11,462 nucleotides of DNA from an uncultured beta proteobacterium (lineage in GTDB: Bacteria; Pseudomonadota; Gammaproteobacteria; Burkholderiales; Burkholderiaceae). Position numbers and translations under genes: made by a program. This document shows positions 1 to 6,575 of this stretch, piece by piece; the first letter of the stretch is position 1, and every line of letters starts with the position of its first letter. Where the stretch lies: contig CAIMPQ010000004.1 in assembly GCA_903843315.1 (NCBI GenBank), positions 1-11,462 of the forward strand, in the 5' to 3' direction. The notes under the pieces were generated by a model, which saw nothing but the letters and a program-made list of their open reading frames with translations, ran no database searches and was not told the DNA's origin.

Positions 1-525
1 ATGATTCACTATGCCTTTGGTTATACCGCCTGCTTCTTAGTGATAGTGCGTTTGGTCTGGGGACTTATTGGAACAAAGTACGCGCGCTTTAGTCAGTTCC
101 TCAAAGGCCCAAAAGCCATAGTGGAACACTTTAAGGACATGTTGCTTGGACGAACCCATGAGGAACTTGGCCATAACCCAGCAGGCGGCCTAGTGATGAT
201 TGCGCTCATGTTATTAATGCTGCTTATTGGCTTCACTGGTTATCTCACAGTAAAAGAAACTTTTGGAGATGTCACGTCCAAACTTCATGAGGCTGTTTCC
301 AATATTGCTTTGGGCTTAGTGATACTTCATGTGGCAGCAGCACTCTTCATGAGCGTTGTGCAAAAACAAAATCTCGTGCGATCCATGATTACAGGTAGAA
401 AGCTAGGATTGCCCGATCAGAGCATTCGCTATCCTCAGTATGTCATTGGCATTCTTTTATTAGCGGCAGCATTCTATGTATTCATATTGATATTGAATGG
501 GGCATTGCCTAATTTGACCCAGTAA
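1..525 (+). CDS. Cytochrome b561-like membrane protein, 5' truncated
   Basis: The frame is open from base 1 to a TAA at 523-525 and encodes 174 residues. The sequence resembles the bacterial cytochrome b561 / Ni-hydrogenase b-type subunit family of small di-heme membrane proteins that pass electrons between quinones and periplasmic partners. Hydrophobic helices lie near residues 5-24, 63-82, 97-118 and 147-167. Candidate heme-ligand histidines are His3 (in HYAFGY), His96 and His110 (in the LHEAVSNIALGLVILH stretch). The family normally begins with an additional helix bearing a V-W-D...F-H-W type motif, which is absent here. The ATG at base 1 is therefore probably an internal methionine, and the gene starts before the window. 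The conserved block G-H-N-P-A-G at about 57-62 and the V-T-G-R-K segment near 129-133 also fit the family. The physiological partner is not visible. Confidence 0.8.
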   Translation: MIHYAFGYTACFLVIVRLVWGLIGTKYARFSQFLKGPKAIVEHFKDMLLGRTHEELGHNPAGGLVMIALMLLMLLIGFTGYLTVKETFGDVTSKLHEAVSNIALGLVILHVAAALFMSVVQKQNLVRSMITGRKLGLPDQSIRYPQYVIGILLLAAAFYVFILILNGALPNLTQ

Positions 526-571
526 TCACTGGAATTGCAGGGCCCGCTGGGCTCGATGTACGATAGAAGCC

Positions 572-2020
572 ATGAAGCTGCTGATTTCTATCTATTTCTT
601 CATTTTGGCCATCATTCAGATGGGCCTGCTATTTGGCGTTTATCACTACAAAAGATCTCAAACCTTAGTTAAGCCAAGCCCCTATTGGATGGCTTCGCTA
701 TTGACCAGTATCGTTGGGTTACTCACGTTTGGTGCCGGCATCATCACGCTTACAGACATCAAAAACCCAGAATTTAATTTCACGGTAGCGAATGCGTTGT
801 TCTACATTGCAGCCGCGCTTCAAGCTTTGTTTTGTCAATCGCTGAATCAAAAGATTTCTCAGAATCTCAAAATCGCATTCGGGCTCTCAGTAATAGCCTT
901 CTTTATTATTTTTGAGTACATGCGATTGCATTCTAATTTTGAAGTCCGTACCATTTTCATGGGTAGTCTGGCCACGATGCTCTATAGCTGGCAAATAGTG
1001 ATATTGAATGAGAAGAAAAAGCAAATGGCATCCAAGCAATTGCTGTACCTTCAATACGCCACATCGTTAGAAATGTTTTTTGCATTAGGGCGCATAGCAG
1101 TATTGACAATGATTGGTAATACGATTGTGCAAGTTGCGCAGATCCCTCAGATGCTGATTTTGTTTACGATCGGGCAAATGGTCATGACAACACTCTCTTA
1201 TATTGCTATTGGTGGTTATTGGGCTGAGCAGGTAGCAATATCCAACGTGAAATCAGAGACAGAAAATCAAGCAATTAAGGCGCTTTTGCTAGAACGAGAG
1301 CAGCTTATTAACTCTCTCTTAAGGGCCAATAAAACCAGTGCTACTGGCGCTTTAGCGGCTTCTATTGCGCATGAGCTCAATCAACCTTTGGGGGCATCGA
1401 GTTTGAATATTCAGTTTCTACAAAAGAAATTGGCGGATGGCGATCTTCATGTGGGACTCCAAAAAGAAGTCTTGGATTCTTTACTTGCGGATAACCAAAG
1501 GGCGGCCAGCATCATTCGATCCTTGAGATCAGTATTTGCTGACGAAAAAATTGATTTAGTTCAGGTAGACCTTGCTGATTTAATTTCCTCTATTTTGAAG
1601 ATTGCAAACCCAGAAATTATCTCTAAACGTATCCGCATTGAAAAACACCTCGAGCCCAATCTCATTTTGCAAACCAATCGTAATGAGTTGCAGCAGGTAT
1701 TACTGAATTTACTGAACAATGCGATTCAAGCTTTATCTCGGATCGAGCGGGACCACAAAGAGATTACCATCCAAGCTCGACATGTCGATCAAAACATTGA
1801 AATTACATTTGCGGACAATGGGGAGGGTATCTCGGCAGAGTCGCAAAGTCACTTATTTGAGCTATTGAGTGATAGTAAAAATAAAGGCATGGGTCTGGGG
1901 CTTTGGCTTTGTCGTCACATCGTGACTCGCCATGGCGGGTTGATTTGGTTTGAGCCTCATCCAGGGAGTGGTGCAAAATTCCTGTTGCAGCTTCCCATCA
2001 AACCCAACCTAGTGCACTAA
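572..2020 (+). CDS. Membrane-bound sensor histidine kinase (orphan)
   Basis: This is a 482-residue sensor kinase that would autophosphorylate on histidine and pass the phosphate to a response regulator. About seven hydrophobic segments fill residues 1-215 (near 3-25, 40-61, 71-90, 102-119, 128-146, 162-182 and 190-214). A charged, probably coiled-coil linker follows at 220-255. The dimerisation/phosphoacceptor domain has the H-box S-I-A-H-E-L-N-Q-P-L with His267. The ATPase domain has an N-box (L-L-N-N-A, Asn383), a G1 box (D-N-G-E-G, Asp415) and a G2 box (G-M-G-L-G-L, about 438-443). All catalytic boxes look intact. The H-E-L-N-Q-P-L form is typical of kinases paired with FixJ/LuxR-type or NtrC-type regulators, but no regulator is in the window. 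The seven-helix input region matches no named sensor domain that I recognise. The ATG lies 46 bases after the cytochrome gene with only a weak AGAAG ribosome-binding site, so the two may be cotranscribed. Confidence 0.9.
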   Translation: MKLLISIYFFILAIIQMGLLFGVYHYKRSQTLVKPSPYWMASLLTSIVGLLTFGAGIITLTDIKNPEFNFTVANALFYIAAALQALFCQSLNQKISQNLKIAFGLSVIAFFIIFEYMRLHSNFEVRTIFMGSLATMLYSWQIVILNEKKKQMASKQLLYLQYATSLEMFFALGRIAVLTMIGNTIVQVAQIPQMLILFTIGQMVMTTLSYIAIGGYWAEQVAISNVKSETENQAIKALLLEREQLINSLLRANKTSATGALAASIAHELNQPLGASSLNIQFLQKKLADGDLHVGLQKEVLDSLLADNQRAASIIRSLRSVFADEKIDLVQVDLADLISSILKIANPEIISKRIRIEKHLEPNLILQTNRNELQQVLLNLLNNAIQALSRIERDHKEITIQARHVDQNIEITFADNGEGISAESQSHLFELLSDSKNKGMGLGLWLCRHIVTRHGGLIWFEPHPGSGAKFLLQLPIKPNLVH

Positions 2021-2035
2021 AATTATTTTCCTATA

Positions 2036-2069
2036 TTAGCTCTAAGGCTAATTGCCTTGAATGAGCTAA
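2036..2069. repeat. Stem-loop between the kinase and alkyl sulfatase genes
   Basis: An outer stem TTAGCTC (2036-2042) pairs with GAGCTAA (2063-2069), and an inner stem AAGGC (2044-2048) pairs with GCCTT (2054-2058) around a TAATT loop. The two stems are joined by an asymmetric bulge of one base against four. It lies 16 bases after the kinase stop. No run of T follows it, so it is not a clear intrinsic terminator. It could be an mRNA structure or a protein-binding site. A weak promoter-like pair, TTGAAT (2057-2062) and TAATAG (2081-2086) with 18 bases between, overlaps its right arm and could drive the alkyl sulfatase gene. Confidence 0.45.
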
Positions 2070-2116
2070 ACCATATTATCTAATAGAATATTTACATCTT
2101 TTATGAGGCTATGTGG

Positions 2117-4225
2117 ATGAACGCCAGGCTCACACAAATCTTTTTATCTTTTGTAATGCTGTCAGCAGGGACTGCAATTGCCGCTGGTGGTGGAGGGGTT
2201 GTTGCTGATGCTGGCGCAATGCAAGGAAAGCATTTTGATTCCAAGGGAAAAATGCCTTCTAGCTACACAGTCGAGATCCAGAATGGTTTAAGGAAGACCT
2301 TGCCTTTTGAAGATCAGCGTGACTTTGAGGAATCTCAGCGGGGATTTATCGCTGCGCCAGCCTATAAAACCATCATGGCCGATGCAGGAAATGTTGCTTG
2401 GGATATGGGTAGTTATGAGTTTTTATTACAAGGTAAAGACTTTGATAGCGTCCATCCATCATTGCAGCGTCAAGCGATTCTCAATATGGGATATGGGCTA
2501 TATGAAGTCGTACCAGGAAAAATATATCAAGTCCGTGGTTTTGACTTAGCAAATATTAGTTTTATAAAGACCAATACTGGTTGGATTGTGTTTGATCCAC
2601 TTACTGCAAAAGAAACTGCAAGGGCAGCCTTAGAACTTGTCAACGAAAAGCTGGGCAAACGCCCAGTAGTGGCAGTAGTTTATTCCCATTCCCATGGCGA
2701 TCACTTCGGTGGTGTACGAGGCGTTGTTGATGAAGTTGATGTTAAAAGTAGCAAGGTAAAAGTGATTGCCCCTGCTGGTTTTATGGAGCATGCAGTTGCT
2801 GAGAACGTCTATGCAGGTAATGCGATGACACGCCGGATGTACTTCCAATATGGTGTTTTGCTGCCGCGTAGCCCATTTGGGCACGTAGATCAATCGATTG
2901 GTAAAAATACTGCGGCCGGTAATTTAGGTTTAATTGAGCCTAATGTGTACATCAATCAGCCATTTGAAAAAATGACAGTCGATGGCATTGAGATGGAGTT
3001 TCAAAATACACCGGGCACTGAAGCTCCAGCGGAGATGAATACCTACTTCCCACAATTAAAAGCATTCTGGGCTGCAGAAAATATTACAGGCACTATTCAT
3101 AACATCTATACCTTACGTGGCGCTTTAGTACGCGATGCTTTAGCTTGGTCAAAAAACATCAACAATTCCTTATATCGCTACGGCAATGAATCCGAAGTGA
3201 TGTTTGCTTCGCATACTTGGCCACGCTGGGGAAATGAGCGTATTCAAGAGGTGATGCGCACACAGCGTGATAGTTATGCCCACTTGCATAATGAAGTACT
3301 TCACTTAGCAAATAATGGTGTCACCATTAATGAAATTCAGAATGTCTATAAGCAACCAGAAAGCCTAAAGAAACAATGGGCCGCTCATAGCTATCATGGT
3401 TCCGAAGAGCACAACAGCCGTGCTGTTATTAATCGCTATCTAGGCTATTGGGATGCAAATCCTGCAACGCTTGCACCATTATCACCAAGAGATTCTGCAC
3501 CACTTTATGTCGAAATGATGGGTGGCTCTGCCAAGATTATGGCAAAGGGCAAAGCACTCTATGCGCAAGGTAAGTATCGTGAAGCCATGGAAATTGTGAA
3601 TAAATTGGTTTATGCGCAACCGAACAACACGGCTGCTAAAGATCTGCTTGCTAATATTTTTGAGCAGATCGGCTATCAGAAAGAAAGTCCAAGTATGCGT
3701 AATAGCTTCCTGGGGGCTGCCTATGAACTTCGTCATGGCATACCGACTGGAGCTTCACCAAAATCCAATGGCCCAGACATGATCAAAGCAATGACTACAG
3801 AATTGTGGCTCAACTCCTTAGCAATCAGTATGGATAGTAAAAAAGCAGCGGGTATGAATTTTGTGATCAATCTTTCTACCCCAGATAATGGCGAAAAGTT
3901 CGTGATTGAAATGAGCAACTCTGCATTGACTAATATTAAAGGTCAACAAGCAAAAACCCCAAATCTCACGGTGACGCTAAATCGCAGTGATCTAGAGAAA
4001 GTGATGGGTGGTCAAACTACTTTTGACAAGTTGCAAGCAGCAGGCAAGGTGAAGTTTGTTGGCGATCGTAAGGTATTTGATCAACTCAGAAGCACCTTAA
4101 CTGTCTTTGTACCTGACTTTGAGCTCATGCCGGGAACCAAGTCAAAGGCAGTACCAAAACCTACTGCGAATGCTGTAAAAGATCCATTTGCAGCACAAGA
4201 AATTGCCATTACAGCGGGTGAATAA
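2117..4225 (+). CDS. Exported alkyl sulfatase, SdsA1-like metallo-beta-lactamase fold
   Basis: The protein would hydrolyse primary alkyl sulfate esters such as dodecyl sulfate to alcohol and sulfate in the periplasm or outside the cell. With the start at 2117 it has 702 residues and begins with a signal peptide (M-N-A-R-L-T-Q, a hydrophobic run, then A-I-A-A near residue 24). The metal-binding motif H-S-H-G-D-H gives His191, His193, Asp195 and His196. Further expected ligands are Glu302 (T-E-A-P-A-E-M), Glu321 (W-A-A-E-N) and His366 (A-S-H-T-W-P-R-W). These spacings agree with the P. aeruginosa SdsA1 ligands as I remember them (169/171/173/174, 280, 299, 344). The zinc domain is followed by a helical dimerisation region (about 430-560) and a C-terminal SCP2-like lipid-binding domain (about 570-685). 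GAGG at 2105-2108 is 8 bases before the ATG at 2117 but only 2 before the in-frame ATG at 2111, so 2117 is preferred. It is probably a single-gene transcript, ended by the hairpin at 4277. Confidence 0.93.
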   Translation: MNARLTQIFLSFVMLSAGTAIAAGGGGVVADAGAMQGKHFDSKGKMPSSYTVEIQNGLRKTLPFEDQRDFEESQRGFIAAPAYKTIMADAGNVAWDMGSYEFLLQGKDFDSVHPSLQRQAILNMGYGLYEVVPGKIYQVRGFDLANISFIKTNTGWIVFDPLTAKETARAALELVNEKLGKRPVVAVVYSHSHGDHFGGVRGVVDEVDVKSSKVKVIAPAGFMEHAVAENVYAGNAMTRRMYFQYGVLLPRSPFGHVDQSIGKNTAAGNLGLIEPNVYINQPFEKMTVDGIEMEFQNTPGTEAPAEMNTYFPQLKAFWAAENITGTIHNIYTLRGALVRDALAWSKNINNSLYRYGNESEVMFASHTWPRWGNERIQEVMRTQRDSYAHLHNEVLHLANNGVTINEIQNVYKQPESLKKQWAAHSYHGSEEHNSRAVINRYLGYWDANPATLAPLSPRDSAPLYVEMMGGSAKIMAKGKALYAQGKYREAMEIVNKLVYAQPNNTAAKDLLANIFEQIGYQKESPSMRNSFLGAAYELRHGIPTGASPKSNGPDMIKAMTTELWLNSLAISMDSKKAAGMNFVINLSTPDNGEKFVIEMSNSALTNIKGQQAKTPNLTVTLNRSDLEKVMGGQTTFDKLQAAGKVKFVGDRKVFDQLRSTLTVFVPDFELMPGTKSKAVPKPTANAVKDPFAAQEIAITAGE

Positions 4226-4276
4226 CTAATTTACCCGGACATGCTTTTAGTCATTGCATAAGACGAGCATTACTTA

Positions 4277-4310
4277 AGGAGGCGTCTTAGTACGTCTCCT
4301 ACTTTCTTTT
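4277..4310 (+). terminator. Intrinsic terminator after the alkyl sulfatase gene
   Basis: AGGAGGCG (4277-4284) pairs with CGTCTCCT (4293-4300) as an 8-bp stem with one G-U pair and an 8-base loop. A T-rich tract, TTTCTTTT (4303-4310), follows closely. It lies about 50 bases after the alkyl sulfatase stop. An alternative pairing of AAGACG (4260-4265) with CGTCTT (4283-4288) would block this stem. Confidence 0.6.
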
Positions 4311-4346
4311 ATATTTGTTCGTATATTGAAATCAAAATTTGTGGGG

Positions 4347-4375
4347 TTGATTATTTTGTATACCTATTGTATTGT
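4347..4375 (+). promoter_or_regulatory. Predicted sigma70 promoter for trpE-trpG
   Basis: TTGATT (4347-4352) and TATTGT (4370-4375) are separated by exactly 17 bases, which would start transcription near 4382. The -10 element lies inside the dyad at 4365-4398, so a protein bound there would compete with RNA polymerase. The predicted leader before the ATG is only about 22 bases and has no recognisable Shine-Dalgarno sequence. Confidence 0.4.
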
Positions 4376-4398
4376 TGTAATGATACATCAATACGATA
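4365..4398. promoter_or_regulatory. Large dyad, candidate operator of the trpE-trpG operon
   Basis: The core is a symmetric element: GTATTG (4369-4374), T, TGTA (4376-4379), centre ATGA (4380-4383), TACA (4384-4387), T, CAATAC (4389-4394). Only the T/T pair at 4375/4388 breaks symmetry outside the centre. TAT (4365-4367) and ATA (4396-4398) extend the dyad beyond a T/G position. It covers the predicted -10 and start of transcription and ends 6 bases before the trpE ATG. A repressor site is the simplest reading, and the TrpR homologue encoded at 7176-7451 is the obvious candidate. It lacks the CTAG cores of the E. coli trp operator. As RNA it would fold next to the start codon and could instead control translation. 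Confidence 0.5.
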
Positions 4399-4404
4399 TA
4401 TAAA

Positions 4405-5907
4405 ATGATCAAATCTAAGAAAATTAACAATATCAATATTTATTCAGATAGGCAAAGCAGTGACGACTGTAGTAATGACTACAGTGATAACTACCGTACA
4501 GCAGCATTTGATGTCTATTTGAATTTATTAAATTCCTTTGAGAGCAAAGAATTATTTCTGCTTGAGTCTTTGGGGCCAAAATCTGTTGACTCAAAAAAGT
4601 CCATGATTGGAATACTGCCAATTTTGAAAATTGAAGTAACAGATTGCGTCATTACAATCACTGGAAATACCGCTCTATTAGGTCGGTGCAAGACTTTATT
4701 CGTAGAGCAGAAATTGATTGAAACGACCATAAGCTTCTTACGATATCAATTGCTTGAGCGAAGTGAAGTTTGGGAGTATTTGCGCTCTTTGGATGCTCAC
4801 TTTAAAACCAGTGATGGTGGAGTGTTGGCTTTTGCAACATTTGGGTATAACACCATTCACTATATAGAAAATATTGCTGGCTATGTTCAAGGGGATATGC
4901 CAGATATCACTCTTACTTGTTATTCAACGTATATCGAGTTTGGGGAGGGGCAGGTGACCCTTCATCAATATGAGTTTATTGGGGCTGAAGCCATCAATAT
5001 TTCTCAAATTACGCCACATTTCACTATTACAACGCGGCCGTATGAGTTTGCTCCTAGTCATTCATTTGTAGTTAAAAGGGAAACCAGTAAAAATGAATAT
5101 ATACAAAAAGCACGTACAGCCCTGAATCATGTTGCAAAAGGGAATGTATACCAAATTCAAGTTGGTCAGAAAATTTTAGTCGAGTCAGATATTTCGCCTC
5201 TTGAAGTGTATGCAAGGCTAAGGCTTATGAATCCCTCGCCTTATATGTATTTATTTAATTGCGGGGGGAATGAACTGATTGGGGCTAGTCCTGAGTCCTA
5301 TATTTGTATTGAGGGTGATGAGATAACCATGAGGCCAATTGCTGGAACCTTGGCTAAATCAAAAATTGCCACTAAAGATGAAGCGATAAAAGAATTCCGC
5401 TCCAATCCTAAGGAGAAGGCTGAACATATGATGTTAGTAGATTTATGTCGAAACGATTTGTGCAGGGTGGCATCACCAGAAAGTCTTGAAGTTTCTGGTT
5501 TGATGTTAATCGAGGAATATTCACATGTGTATCACATGGTTACCACTGTTAAGGCCTGCATTAGTAAGGGCCTTGATAAATATGATGTGATTAAAGCTTC
5601 GTTTCCGGCTGGCACTATGACGGGTGCTCCAAAAATTAGAGCAATTGAACTCATTTCTGAGCTTGAGGATAGTGCTCGCGGTGTTTATGCAGGAGCCTTG
5701 GGAATAATTGGATTAGGTACTAATTTTGTCAATACAGCCTTATGCATTCGAACTGCTGTTGAACGTAATGGGACATATTCATTAAGAGCTTCTGCTGGAA
5801 TAGTGTCTGACTCTAAGGTTGAGGATGAGTATGCCGAAACCCTACATAAAATGGGCTCAATCTTCAAAGCTATTACTAATGAGGAGATTTCATGTCACGT
5901 CATGTAA
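4405..5907 (+). CDS. trpE: Anthranilate synthase component I (chorismate-binding subunit)
   Basis: This 500-residue subunit converts chorismate and ammonia, supplied by the TrpG partner, to anthranilate. The N-terminal regulatory half carries L-L-E-S (Glu54, Ser55), and N-P-S-P-Y-M lies at 276-281. In characterised TrpE enzymes these form the tryptophan feedback pocket, so feedback inhibition is likely kept. The catalytic half has P-I-A-G-T (311-315), which is TrpE-type rather than the P-I-K-G-T of aminodeoxychorismate synthase. It also has the basic D-L-C-R-N-D-L-C-R motif (346-354), His377 (equivalent of E. coli His398, needed for pyruvate elimination) and A-G-T-M-T-G-A-P-K near 401. Unusual are Cys348 and Cys353, where Gly or Ala is normal, and Ser463 in place of the first Gly of G-A-G. 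The N-terminal half aligns best with enterobacterial TrpE, with about 13 extra residues before the Y-R of the shared block. The start is uncertain because no ribosome-binding site precedes it, but no better in-frame start was seen before the domain. Confidence 0.93.
   Translation: MIKSKKINNINIYSDRQSSDDCSNDYSDNYRTAAFDVYLNLLNSFESKELFLLESLGPKSVDSKKSMIGILPILKIEVTDCVITITGNTALLGRCKTLFVEQKLIETTISFLRYQLLERSEVWEYLRSLDAHFKTSDGGVLAFATFGYNTIHYIENIAGYVQGDMPDITLTCYSTYIEFGEGQVTLHQYEFIGAEAINISQITPHFTITTRPYEFAPSHSFVVKRETSKNEYIQKARTALNHVAKGNVYQIQVGQKILVESDISPLEVYARLRLMNPSPYMYLFNCGGNELIGASPESYICIEGDEITMRPIAGTLAKSKIATKDEAIKEFRSNPKEKAEHMMLVDLCRNDLCRVASPESLEVSGLMLIEEYSHVYHMVTTVKACISKGLDKYDVIKASFPAGTMTGAPKIRAIELISELEDSARGVYAGALGIIGLGTNFVNTALCIRTAVERNGTYSLRASAGIVSDSKVEDEYAETLHKMGSIFKAITNEEISCHVM
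4466..4485. repeat. Perfect 8-bp stem-loop in the 5' coding part of trpE
   Basis: ACTGTAGT (4466-4473) and ACTACAGT (4478-4485) are exact reverse complements around an AATG loop. The element lies 60-80 bases after the annotated trpE start, in the poorly conserved N-terminal extension. It could influence translation or attenuation. It could also indicate that the first 30 codons are not translated as annotated. Confidence 0.5.
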
Positions 5908-6482
5908 TTGTTGTGGATGCATATGACAGCTTTGTACATATCCTCGTCAGTTATTTGCAAGTTATTGGTTGTAGAGTGAGCTTGTATCGGAAAGATGATG
6001 TGAGGCTAGTGAACGCAGTGCGTCACTCGACTGCGGATATGTTATTACTTGGTCCTGGCCCCGGTCATCCTGCAGATTCAGGTTATGGACAGTTGCTTGC
6101 CCTAAATCAGGGGCGCATGCCGGTTTTGGGCGTTTGTTTAGGTCATCAGGCTATTGGCCTTTATTACGGTTGCCAAGTTGAATACGCTAAAAATCTAATG
6201 CATGGGAAAACAAGCCTTATTAACCATGATGGTAAAGGCTGTTTCAAAACATTTTTGACTCGCCCATTTTCGGCAATGCGCTATCACTCAATTGTGGTTT
6301 CCAATTCCAATCTTCCTAGCGGGATGGAAGTCTCCGCGCGCTCTGCTGATGATCATTATGTAATGGGCATTAGAAATAAAGCTTTAAAAATTGAGGGTAT
6401 TCAATTTCATCCTGAGAGTATAGGTACACAGGGTGGAGTTCAAATTCTTCAGAATTTTATAGACGCATACCCTTGTAGTTAG
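5892..6482 (+). CDS. trpG: Anthranilate synthase component II, glutamine amidotransferase
   Basis: This 196-residue class I amidotransferase releases ammonia from glutamine for TrpE. The catalytic triad is visible: Cys82 in G-V-C-L-G-H-Q, and His173 and Glu175 in F-H-P-E-S-I. The oxyanion motif G-P-G-P-G-H-P lies at 54-60. The motifs M-H-G-K-T-S and R-Y-H-S-I, and the I-N-H-D-G segment shared with E. coli TrpG, favour TrpG over PabA, although the two families cannot be fully separated by sequence. The start overlaps the end of trpE by 16 bases, and GAGGAG at 5881-5886 sits 5 bases before the ATG, so translation is probably coupled and the subunits made in equal amounts. It is an uninterrupted stand-alone subunit, not fused to TrpE or TrpD. 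The protein ends shortly after the amidotransferase fold, as expected. Confidence 0.93.
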   Translation: MSRHVIVVDAYDSFVHILVSYLQVIGCRVSLYRKDDVRLVNAVRHSTADMLLLGPGPGHPADSGYGQLLALNQGRMPVLGVCLGHQAIGLYYGCQVEYAKNLMHGKTSLINHDGKGCFKTFLTRPFSAMRYHSIVVSNSNLPSGMEVSARSADDHYVMGIRNKALKIEGIQFHPESIGTQGGVQILQNFIDAYPCS

Positions 6483-6562
6483 CAAATTCATTGAATGGTT
6501 TTCAAGTCAGATCGATGGCTTTGATCGACAGATGTTGATTTTATTCAGAGTATTTTGCTAAT

Positions 6563-6567
6563 GGAGG
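6563..6567 (+). promoter_or_regulatory. Ribosome-binding site fixing a GTG start at 6576
   Basis: GGAGG at 6563-6567 is 8 bases before GTG at 6576. It lies inside the codons that a start at TTG 6555 or ATG 6561 would use. The protein from 6576 begins M-K-V-C-V-L-V-G-S-S, the normal start of this flavoprotein family. The rest of the gap after trpG (6483-6562) holds only minor inverted repeats (ATTCA/TGAAT at 6486-6496 and TCGAT/ATCGA at 6512-6528). Confidence 0.75.
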
Positions 6568-6575
6568 TAGTCACT

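Noticed and set aside
542..552. GCCC/GGGC mini-hairpin after the cytochrome gene as a terminator
   Set aside because: Only 4 bp with a 3-base loop and no T-run, so there is not enough to call a terminator.
2630..2893. Minus-strand open frame of 87 codons
   Set aside because: It lies wholly inside the metal-binding region of the alkyl sulfatase, has no recognisable protein features and is a shadow of that gene. The same applies to the other short frames inside the large genes.
4223..4234. ACTAATTTAC-like sequence just after the alkyl sulfatase gene as a TrpR site
   Set aside because: Only a half-match to the E. coli operator core, no symmetry, and about 120 bases upstream of any predicted promoter.
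4405..6482. Aminodeoxychorismate synthase (PabB/PabA) instead of TrpE/TrpG
   Set aside because: TrpE has P-I-A-G-T rather than the P-I-K-G-T of PabB and keeps the L-L-E-S and N-P-S-P-Y-M feedback-site motifs. The neighbouring trpR also favours a tryptophan-related role.
6512..6528. TCGAT/ATCGA inverted repeat between trpG and the flavoprotein gene as a terminator or operator
   Set aside because: Five base pairs with a 7-base loop, no T-run and no matching copy elsewhere in the cassette. Such a short repeat is expected by chance.
6555..6575. TTG 6555 or ATG 6561 as the flavoprotein start
   Set aside because: GGAGG at 6563-6567 is ideally placed for GTG 6576 and would lie inside the gene if either earlier codon were used.
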